Assembly (NCBI GenBank): GCA_916610825.1
Contig: OU744454.1
Coordinates: forward strand, 149,001 to 213,000
DNA from: Haliclystus octoradiatus
Lineage: Eukaryota; Cnidaria; Staurozoa; Stauromedusae; Haliclystidae
Direction of reading: 5' to 3'
DNA length: 64,000 nt
The notes beneath the pieces were generated by a model. That model was not told where the DNA came from and did not search any database. It saw only the letters and a program-made list of their open reading frames with translations. The position numbers were made by a program, and so were the translations under genes. Numbering within the stretch: the first letter of the stretch is position 1; each line of letters begins with the position of its first letter. Shown here piece after piece: positions 12,601 to 21,745 of the stretch.

Positions 12601-15600
12601 CATTTGATACAAAACTATATGGACTTTTCTATATTAACCAGTAATTTAATTTTTCTTTGATATTATGCAAGTATTAATATTAATATCTGCAGTTTGGTAC
12701 TGTTTCCAGTGTTGCTAACTTGCTTGCTCTAAACAGGAACCTGTAAAATCTTGAAATTTAGTATTATACATGGCACACATTTGTTTTCAGATTTGGAACA
12801 GCGATAGGATAATTAGAGTGTGAATGGCATCAAATGGCTTGCTGGAATTGCACTTAGGCCACACTCCACACATGCCTCTGTAACAATTTGTGCAGTAATA
12901 AATACATATATAGCTTTTTGCAATTAGATGAAAGGAAGATTCTCTCTCAAGCCTGCATACCAGCTTCATATTTTTTGATTTTTTTCCCAGAAAACATTCA
13001 AAGTAGATTCGATATTAGAATATTCACACCGCCACAAATAGCATCAATTGTCATTAAAATCCTAACTCTTGCAGTTGCCATTTATCTTAATGACATTATG
13101 GAGTAAAATAATCTCTACATCAATGATATCCACAACTGGGTAGGAATTGTTGGGCAGAATATCATGTGTTGATTCATACCCTATGGTTTCATAAAAGCCC
13201 AGCGCGGGTATGCAGGCAGGATATACCCTACTGAGTTGATGTGTTCTGTAATGGATGCTTGCTAACAAATTATGGCGAGATTAATCTAAGTATGTTTTCA
13301 GACATCTAAATGTGAGCCCACCTGTTGCTCAAGGCCATCTTTGTTTTTGCTTTGATTAATATCTAAAAGAGGAGAATCGAAAATATTTTGTAGCAGATGA
13401 GTATTTCATTCCTATATCATATTATACTGATAATGGGTGATAATGAATACTGTTTTCAAACCTATGAATGAATCCTTTGACATTTTCTCTTGTAAGTCAG
13501 CCAGAGATTCCTAAGGCAGAAACACAACAACTAAATGCATTGTGGGCTATAAAGAAGGAATGCATCATTGCATCACATTTGTTTTCTGTCAATTAACAAT
13601 GAACAAGTAATACTAACTTTGAGTTTTGCATTTTCATTTTCTAATCTCAGGCATTGCTGCATGCCATGTTTAGCCTCTTTGCTACTTTCAACTAGAGCCT
13701 CTTCAAGCTGTATCTTCTCATTGCGGCAAGTGCGATTGATTGTTAATGCCTTAATTAACTCCTCTCTTATTGCCATGCCATTTTTCATTCTCTGCGGGAT
13801 AGGTGTGTTGAATCTTAAACAAAAAATAGATTTTTATCAAATTTCTGTTAAGGTCTGCTCTATCACAAATAAACACATCAGTGGATAATAAATGGATTTA
13901 GAAATATTTATTATTAATCCATCCCTCAGCAAGTAAATTATTTCAATAAATTTGTCTTCTTAGCTTGCACAAGTATATTGTACGCATCTCCACCCAGACT
14001 GCCGTTCCGTGACACACTATACTAACTACCCCTGCGAAAAAAGGTTCAAGAACAGTTCATGAACTGTTCATGAACTTTTGGGCAATTGAAAATATTGTTC
14101 ATGAACTCTTTGTGACTGTCCGTGAACTCTTTGTGACTGTTCATGAACTGTCAATGAACTGCTCATGAATCAACAAAAAATGTTCATGAACTGTGCATGA
14201 ACTGCTCATGAAGTTCATGAAATGTTCATGAACTCATGGATTTTTTTGCAGGGGTAGGCTAGCACTCATTACTGTCATCATCTATTCCCGTGTTAGTTAC
14301 CACATAAGATTATTTACAGAGGAGATGATACATACCAAAGTAAGAAGAGTATTCTCATTCAGATACACAAGTAATTTATGTGGATAAGAACAAAATACTT
14401 GATTATAAGAATGAATTTATTGTGAAAAAGAACAGTTAGTTTCCTACAAGGCGGCTTTGCGATTCTCCAGCGTATGATGGTGACATCTTTGCTCAAACAT
14501 GACTGGATGTTTTCAGTCAGTATTTTATAGAGGACGGCAGGCTGTTCCACACGTCAATCGTGATGATGGTGATGCTCAACAAAAAGTTGTTATTTGTATG
14601 CGATCTAGCTAGTACGGGTTGATGAAGGTAAATGAGAAGGATCATTAAAATCAAAACTTTATTAATTGAATAGTTGTAGGTAGCTTTCTTCTATGTAAAG
14701 ACACGCAGTGACAAATATCAACATTTCGTTTAAGATTTTTCCTTGATAGAAATGTATAAATGCTTTAATCATATAAATATGGAACTTTAAAACCACGTGA
14801 TGATGACGTTATAAACATTGAAACGTTGTGACTAATGAATAAAAATCTGTTGCCATTGAATTATGTTATTAAATGCGTAATCCAGCGGCTTCTTATCGAT
14901 ATATTAAGAGATTCAAATTACCATTACCGGTAATAAGTCTCAGTTATTGCAGAGTAGCGATTGTCTCCCATTTTGAATCACTTACAGGTTAGGTAAATTG
15001 AGATCATCAGATTGTTTGTCGTTGCTACCGGCAACAGTTGGCGTTGAAAAGGCTGGTCCTCCGTTTACTGTTTCTGTTAGCATTTCATATGTCTTTATTT
15101 GTCCATTGGCAGCGTCAAGATCACCCTACCGTAACATCAAACAGAGGAGAGAAAGATTAACAATATCGCTTCATTCAAGAGTTACCTGTAGTAGATAGAT
15201 GAGAGTTGAAACCTTAAGATGTTTGCAAGTATTATTCAGCTTTTCAAGTTCAGCTGATGTCACATTCAACTGGTATTGTAATTGATATGTTTGATCTTGA
15301 TTGACACCTGTCCATCAAATGAAAACAAGTTGAATGCGAAAATTGCAGTGCCAATGCTGATGTAAGTCAAATATTTGATTGCATTCACATTACCTAAGGA
15401 AAGAAGTTTTTGGCATTGTGCTTGACTATCTTCAAGCTGTGCTGTGAGTTTATTTATCATTTCAAATGAGTTGATCTTTTCAGTGTCAATCGCTTTTTTA
15501 CTTTTGACAATTTCATCTGTCAGTCTGTTGTTCTCTTCCATCTAAAAACATCATTGCAAAGAATCAAACATTATTGAAAGTCAAAATATAAAATAACTAA

Positions 15601-18600
15601 ATAGGTTTCAATACTTGCCTTCCATCTCAGCGAGTTTTCAGTATCATCCAACTTTTGTTTGAGTGACAAAACCTGCTCCTCTTGCTTATGTCTTGCGGAC
15701 GATAGAAGGCTTTCATGTTGAGCTCGCATTTTACCGAGGGCATCTGAAGCTGTTAATTGTGAGATTTGTTCACTCAATGTGCTGACTGTTGCTTCAGCTA
15801 TCTCCATCTGGCGCTTAGCCTGCATGTAGTTAATATCATCACTCATATAAATAATGGAAGGAAAAGAGTTGTTTGCATCTAAGTAAAACAGATAAAAATA
15901 GCTTACATCTGTAGTCGATCCTTCTAGAGTGTGGATATGATCACTATTTTCTTGTAATTTCACTTTCAGTTCTGTTATCGTTATGGATTGGCTTTTGTTG
16001 ACCTCCTTTGATTGTTCAAGAGTTATCAATAGACCATCTCGTTCTCCTTCAAACAAGAATCACTTTGTGTAACACAATCACAGTAATTGTAGTTCAATAG
16101 GCACATGATGATGATGATGATGATGATGATGACAACACTATATAGTGGTAGTATGCAATACCTTGTAAGGCGTTGATATGATGCTGCATTTGGCGACATT
16201 CTCGTTCCTTTTCATGCTGAGCAGCATGGACCTCTGAAGACAACTCAGCAATTTTTTTCCCTCTTATTTCATACAATACCTTGAGGCTATCTAGTTCACG
16301 TTCCATTTGGCTGTCATTCAGTCTGTCACTCCCAGTGCTGTTTGTTTTCTCATATCTGCCATCTTCATGATATTCAGTCTGGTTTTGATTACCAAACATA
16401 AATTCATGCGCTTTGCCTGTTAGAAGTGGCTCGTAATGGCTTCGGGTTGATGTCCGCCCTCCAGTTACAGGCTCATGATCAGCCTCAAGTGAGATATGTG
16501 AAGATGATGCAATTGATTCAACGTCGAATAGATCGGCATCCTCAAGCTCATTGTCTAACAGTGCCCTCAACTGGAATGAAATAACCATTGTTAAACTCAC
16601 ATCAAATCCATAGCGTTACCAATTTTACTTATATTGGGAAAATAATTTCACATTTCCATTATCACAGGACTAGCATAACTTATATCAAAGAAATTATTAT
16701 AATAATAATAATATAATAATATTAATAGGTGGATTGTTCCACACCAGTTCTTGGTATAGTGCTCAATGAAATTAATCAGAGCATTAATATAAAACGAGAG
16801 TCAAAAATGAAACATTCTAGATTTCCACAACTTCAAGTTTCACACCACAAGGTGATCATCAGGCGATTTATTTCAACTATCCTACAAAAATTCATCCCTG
16901 TCCTATATGAGCTACTCAGTTTTACAGTTGATTGGTTATTGATTATGCTATTGTTTATTTGATTATGTCTATTGTATAAAATTCCGGTTTTAGTTGTTAC
17001 CATGTCTTTAGATTAGTGAGATAAAATTTGTTCTCGTGGCGACATTTGGAAATCAATTCCAATCTTTTGTTAAGTAGGTTGTCTTTCTTGTAGGTTATAA
17101 TGTGATATTTTTCGGTTAGGCATAGATAACATTTTTTTGAGGTGTTGTTGTAGGCTGCACTGATTGCTAATATTGACCAGTTGATGTTGTATGGTTTACC
17201 GTTTTCTTTAAGATTCCATATATGTTTTGAAAGTTCGCTGCTATGTTTATATTTCTTGTGCTTTAAAGTGACTTTGTGTTCTGTGTATCTTTCCTTGAAT
17301 GTTCATTCAGTGAGGCCGATGTAGGTGTGGCCTTCTAGGTTATCCGGTGTTGTTATTTTTGCTTTGTAGACGAGGTTTGTGGTGAGACACTTTTGGTCGA
17401 GGGGGCATTCGTTCTTTTTCTTACAGCTACAGGTTTTGTCAATTCGCTGAGTATTTTTCTGTTGTGTTTCTTTATTATCGTGGCCACGTTTTCCATGCAA
17501 CTGTAACTAGTCGTGACGTTGTTGGTGTTAAAAATTTTATTTAGCTTGTTTGATTTAGGGAAACGTTTCTCTACAAGTTTTGAAAAATTCCTCTCGACAT
17601 TGGTTTCGACGCTAGCGTTGTAAGGCGGGTTGAACCAAATGATGTTCCTTTTTCTGTTTTTTCTATTTGTGTTGTCACTGGTATTTCTAGGAGCATACGA
17701 AAGTTTAGTGTTATGGCCACTGGATTTGAGAGTTGTCTCGTATGTAGATTTAGATTTGTCGAAGGTTTCTTTGTTGCTGGAGAGGTCTCATATCCGTCGG
17801 TTGATAGCGCCTGGCAAATGTTTTATGATGGTAGGAGGGTGGTTTGATTTGGCGTTGATGTAAATTGGGTCGTCATTTGGTTTTCGGTATGGCCGATGGG
17901 TTCCATTTTATATCAAAGAAATTATAAATTATTTACAATATCTATAATAATATCCATTTGAATATAGATTTTGCAATATAAAATGGTAATTCATCTTGAT
18001 CTCAATCAATCAGCCAAACAATATATTAAATAAAATTATGAAACTCATCTTAAAATTCATTGGCATCAATTTCTTCAGATGTGAGAGCAAAGGCCAGCCT
18101 TATTATCCACGTCATGTGATGTGCATTTATGATTTTAAAGACGGGTAGTCAATAATCAATATTAATTAGGTTAGTGGATTCAAGTGTAACTTGTTCGTCT
18201 GTCACAACAAAAGCTACGAGCCAACACCAGGGAAGATGTGCCGGATGATAAGTAATACAATAATAGTTGGGTTGGTTTGACTTTCTGATAGTGATAATGA
18301 TAACGATAGGCTGTGTCTGTGGGCGTTACAGGGAGAGATGCTAAGGGCGACTATGGCCGTTAACCAACGCTCTTAGATACAGCAGACACAGTCGTACATG
18401 ATGACAACAAGAGACTAAAGGGACAAACTGTTTACAATGTGACAATTTACATGATTATGAATTACACTATAACACCTCAACCACAAAGCCGCGGTTTTAG
18501 AGATAATATTACACAGATTAATATGAAATAATAAGCTACACTGATTAACTGGCTTGTTTTATATAATCGGAAATCAGTCATATTCAAGTATAATCAATAC

Positions 18601-20285
18601 AGGCAGGCAGGCATCTGTAATACAGCCAGATATTGTTTTTTCATTGCTTTGATTATAAAATTACGAATAGAAAGATTTTCGAAAAAAAAATTCATTGTTT
18701 ACTTTCATTGACTTGAATGAATAGTTTTCAACACAAAAAATCGTTAAAACTTGTAATTTTCTAACAGAAAAATTATGCTCAAACACAAAAAATTGACATT
18801 AGATTAAATATTGAGATTAGATAAGTTAATTTGATGGAAATGTTTGTAAAATGTTCATAGTTACATGTGTAACTTGTTCGTCTGTCACAACAAAAGCTAC
18901 GAGCCAACACCAGGGAAGATGTGCTTGTTTTATATAATCGGGAATCAAATCTGGTATTACAAAAGCTACGAGCTACGAGCTAAAATGAAATGGTGGTAGA
19001 CTCTCCATACAGTTTTGAAAAACAGAAGATTTTATGTATAGTATACAGTGATCTATTCAGGAACAGTCAAACCTGTTATAACGACCACCTGTATATAGTG
19101 GTCACTCTTGCAATGTCTACAATAGTACTTTCTATTGAATCAAACATGTATAGAAAGGCCACCTGTCTATAATGGTCAATTTATATACAGAACCTCTCGT
19201 AGCTGACAGTTATATAACACGTTTCACTGTATTATGATTTTCATGAAAATTAAATTCAATCAAAATTTCAATAACTGCGTGATTAAAGGCCTAATATTAT
19301 AATTTCCATAGGATTTAATTTACTTTTCAATTTCCAATCTAAACCCTTTTTTGTTAATTATCGATTAATCAGCCGATTATTATATATAAGCGGTAAATTT
19401 TGTGATCGGCTCATGTCTACCACAGACTACGGTTACAGAGTCAACAACAAAGTATATTCACTTTTGTCCGAAATTCTTCTTTCTTGCCTACCAGACATTG
19501 CATCACCTACTAGACAATATATCCATTCAGTATAGTCTGAAGCTTTGCTGAGTTAAGATAGTCTTCAAACAGATTATTTATAGTCAGATAATTAATGAAT
19601 TAATGCTCACTTCTCTTTCCCGTTTCAAATCATCTTCTGAGTAGTCTTCTTCGTCTCTATCAAATTCATTCTGCAAAATATCAAATTCGTAAATTGGAAC
19701 AAGGCCAATAAAGTAGAAAGCTCTAACAGGAGAGCTTGCCTTTAGTTCTCTAACGGATAAGTACAAAATGCTGCCCTAGCCACATCACAGCTCAACAGTA
19801 TCTCACGGCAGATCATCATGAGGCTCGAAACTAGATCACGGTCGACCATCACAAGGCTTGAAATTAGATCACAGCGTTAGGACTTGGCTCCAGTCACGTC
19901 ATACAACCCGACAACTCGGTTGTGTTCAAATACTTTTTTGTCTCGTAATTCTCATCGGTAATGTGGGGTAGCGGTGCTTCTGACTAGTATGCAGGGTTAT
20001 TTAGGTTAAACTACTGGTAGCGTCGTTTGATATGATTAATTTACTATTATTTATGTTGTTTCTAAGTTACGTATCGTTCAATAACACGTATGCGTTGCTT
20101 CAATTAAAAGCGAAAGAGAAAAGGGAGACAGAGTTGCACCTAGCAGCTTGTCTTAAGTTCAGTTGAGTTAAAAGTCAAAGTTGGTAACCATATAAATCAA
20201 TTTTAATTTATAGTGATATGTGACTCACCAGCACGTTAACTTGGTCATCCAAAGTGGCATGGCTAAATTCTGTACCGTCATCCAT
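9675..20285 (-). CDS. CEP152: CEP152 (centrosomal protein of 152 kDa / Asterless), partial model
   Basis: Recognised exons on the minus strand: 20229-20285 (ATG), 19611-19670, 16162-16570, 15907-16046, 15619-15819, 15394-15541, 15213-15307, 14986-15125, 13618-13791, 13462-13510, 13322-13362, 12368-12451, 12219-12262, 12032-12127, 11753-11861, 10369-10980, 9675-9805; about 860 residues so far. CEP152 recruits PLK4 and CPAP to the mother centriole to start procentriole assembly. The acidic N-terminal motif NEFDRDEEDYSEDDLKRERE matches the vertebrate EEYDEEDYEREKEL region. Strong matches follow in the coiled coil: AQHESLLSSARHKQEEQVLSL, FEMINKLTAQLEDSQAQC, and near the C-terminus HYLRSIAKVKKDVLLYVDTM. 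Exon phases agree at all joints except between 14986 and 13791, where an exon is probably missing; the terminal exon(s) left of 9675 are not found. Intron 5 uses a GC donor (AAG|GCAAGT). Human CEP152 is about 1,710 residues, so this model is short or the protein is reduced. Confidence 0.88.
11005..11298 (+). mobile_element. 5'-truncated copy of the tRNA-derived SINE in a CEP152 intron
   Basis: It matches the SINE at 46116-46477 from its B-box region (GTGGTTCAAATCC) through the body (ATCTAAGGATGG, AATTGCATTGTGAGTAGCTG) to the 3' part (GCTCTAAGCGGAAAGAG). The tRNA head with the A box is missing. It lies antisense to CEP152. Confidence 0.8.
14029..14254. mobile_element. TA-flanked foldback element packed with TTCATGAA palindromes
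   Basis: Termini are inverted copies of CCCCTGCRAAAAAA with TA on both sides (14027-14028, 14255-14256), as in TA-targeting elements such as the Tc1/mariner group. The interior is almost wholly made of degenerate TGTTCATGAACT units, each itself palindromic; at least eight TTCATGAA cores can be counted. There is no coding capacity. It lies in a CEP152 intron where one exon is unaccounted for. Confidence 0.75.
16105..16132. repeat. (GATGAT)n microsatellite in CEP152 intron 3
   Basis: About nine uninterrupted copies of the triplet ATG/GAT directly left of exon 3. Confidence 0.9.
16698..17907 (-). mobile_element. 5'-truncated Penelope-like element (RT C-terminus plus GIY-YIG endonuclease), decayed
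   Basis: The copy lies between 18-bp duplications TTATATCAAAGAAATTAT at 16680-16697 and 17908-17925, so both ends are defined. Read on the minus strand, it gives the typical RT tail (RKNRKRNIIWFNPPYNASVE, KRFPKSNKLNKIFN), then the linker with CSCKKKNECPLDQKCLTTN, then a GIY-YIG domain (YKAKIT, HTYIGLTE, FKERYTEHKVTLKHKKY, SELSKHIWNLKENG). Stops interrupt the frame after about TYIGLTE and elsewhere, so it is dead. The element sits in CEP152 intron 2, sense to the gene. The left end has AT-rich ATAATA units. Penelope elements move by target-primed reverse transcription using this endonuclease. Confidence 0.9.
16825..16865 (-). ncRNA. Candidate hammerhead ribozyme core in the Penelope 3' region
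   Basis: On the minus strand the order is CTGATGA, a 4-bp stem II (CACC/GGTG) with loop TTGT, then GAAA. A minimal 3-bp stem III follows (ACT/AGT, loop TGA), then the cleavage triplet GTT. Stem I is weak (about 4 bp with wobble pairs). Penelope-like retroelements are known to carry hammerheads with a minimal stem III, and the position 3' of the endonuclease fits. Activity is unproven. Confidence 0.45.
18184..18924 (+). repeat. 58-bp direct repeat pair in CEP152 intron 2
   Basis: The segment starting GTGTAACTTGTTCGTCTGTC and ending GGGAAGATGTGC is identical at 18184-18241 and 18867-18924. Part of the following sequence (CTTGTTTTATATAATCGG) also recurs at about 18552, so the region has been locally shuffled. 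The rest of 17926-19610 shows nothing coding. Confidence 0.85.
19064..19205. mobile_element. Fragment of a small inverted-repeat element (ACAGTCAAACCTGTTATAAC type)
   Basis: It begins CAGTCAAACCTGTTATAACG and contains GACCACCTGTATATAGTGGTC and GGCCACCTGTCTATAATGGTC. The same motifs form the ends of the element at 63692-63794. The termini resemble pogo/Tigger-like MITEs, but only by eye. Confidence 0.45.
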
Positions 20286-20575
20286 TCCTCTGGATTACAT
20301 GGCCTATACTGGATAATAAAAACCTATCCCATTTATTCGATTTTAAAATGTTAATTCGAAATATGATAAATAATCTGTCGCGTTTACATTTAATGTCTGC
20401 CCTGTTGGATTATTTCCCGCCAAATCTCGCTCTCTTCATCCATCTGAGGCTCACGGTGAAAGGACACATTCAAAGGTCAAAACAGAAAGACAAAAATAAA
20501 TAAAATCAATTTAATGTGATTGAAATGCGTTACACAACTAAACTGACAGAATCACAAATGATTAACAGCTGAATG

Positions 20576-21601
20576 TTAATTCGACCAACAATGTGAATAT
20601 AGATGTTGCCAAATGGGAAGATATTCAAGGAGTGGGTCGATCACGAGGCGCGAAAGAGGCACTGATGCTGAGATCTTATTCAGTCCATTTTCTATAATCG
20701 ATTTAGAATATTTCTGGTAGAAGGGGCTCCTTAGAAAATACAGGAGACACATCATTTGCCTTCTATTCAGTTCATTTCTTTCATCATCAGTCAGCTGGTT
20801 AGTTATTCTTTTTAGAATGTTCAAACTAACTGAATCAGCCATCAGTGACATGATCCACGGCGTCCAGCTCATTTCACCGTGACTAAATACCAATAACAAA
20901 TGAAGGACAGGACGAATTAAATACGTTGATTCGCTGAACAACTCGATTCCCTCTAGCTGTTTTGCCTTTACAGACATCGACGAATAAATGATGTCATTTG
21001 ATGAATGCTGGTGACTATTAAGACCTCGAACGATGCGACCTGAACGACGTCCCTGCCATTTTGTTGTTTGACGCTGAATATGTTTGTTCTTAAAATTGCC
21101 TTTCAAGTTCTTCTCGACTGCATCCGTTTGGACATCTGCTCTGTCGATTGGAGAAGCGAATGGTGATACTTGCAGTGAGCGACGAACAAAAAACAAACGA
21201 AATAATCGACCAACAGCCTTGATACATTGAACACAAAATACAATTAGCCAACGGCCAACTTCACCAAACACGTGATCGGCTGACAGCTCAAGGAATGCTT
21301 CCGTATGGGTTAAGACTTCGTTGAACCAATCAAGCTTTGAGATCATCTGTACAGAAACTGGCGAAGGAGCAAAAGCATTTCGGTAAATAAAATCGTGTCC
21401 TAAAGCCAACAGTTTAGATAGCAAATAAAAAAGTTCGGAGATGACAACAGCTTGGCTGGGCTGACCCAGACCAACCGATCCAAAAGAGACCATGTTAAAA
21501 ATTGACTCAATCGAATTGGCTCTGTCTGGGTTGTTTATAATCATTAATTTATACCTCTGAATACATTTTGTTATCCAATCTAACACTGCCTGGCTGCTCA
21601 T
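20576..21601 (-). CDS. PEX16: Peroxisomal membrane biogenesis protein PEX16, intronless
   Basis: A single uninterrupted frame of 341 residues, the usual length for animal PEX16 (about 336). PEX16 is an integral peroxisomal/ER membrane protein that recruits PEX3 and is needed to form peroxisome membranes. Supporting features are the N-terminal helical region (LDWITKCIQRYKLMIINNPD), the basic central segment, LIRPVLHLLLVFSHGEMSWTPWIMSL, and the C-terminus LVIDPLLEYLPIWQHLY, which matches the family's PL..YLP.WQ..Y ending. All neighbouring genes are split by introns, so an intronless copy suggests an old retrocopy or complete intron loss. It is divergent from IQCG with 144 bp between the two ATGs, implying a shared promoter. 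No frameshift or stop is seen. Confidence 0.92.
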   Translation of the reverse strand: MSSQAVLDWITKCIQRYKLMIINNPDRANSIESIFNMVSFGSVGLGQPSQAVVISELFYLLSKLLALGHDFIYRNAFAPSPVSVQMISKLDWFNEVLTHTEAFLELSADHVFGEVGRWLIVFCVQCIKAVGRLFRLFFVRRSLQVSPFASPIDRADVQTDAVEKNLKGNFKNKHIQRQTTKWQGRRSGRIVRGLNSHQHSSNDIIYSSMSVKAKQLEGIELFSESTYLIRPVLHLLLVFSHGEMSWTPWIMSLMADSVSLNILKRITNQLTDDERNELNRRQMMCLLYFLRSPFYQKYSKSIIENGLNKISASVPLSRLVIDPLLEYLPIWQHLYSHCWSN

Positions 21602-21745
21602 ACTGCGTTTGGTTCCACTCAGATTTGAATATCAGACAATATATCCAAGTTCCAACCCCATATGTAAACTGAAGGAAAGAGGCTTGTCACGGGTAACATA
21701 TATCACGGATTGTGACGATATTGCCATGGTTATATCACAAACAAG
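21602..21745. promoter_or_regulatory. Putative bidirectional promoter between PEX16 and IQCG
   Basis: Only 144 bp separate the divergent start codons, so both 5' UTRs and core promoters must lie here or overlap the opposite gene. No TATA box is evident. Confidence 0.6.

Noticed and set aside
14359-14550. Minus-strand frame MEQPAVLYKILTENIQSCLS as a CEP152 exon
   Set aside because: It lacks suitable splice sites in the needed phase (2 in, 0 out) and its composition is not coiled-coil; it may be a LINE tail remnant.
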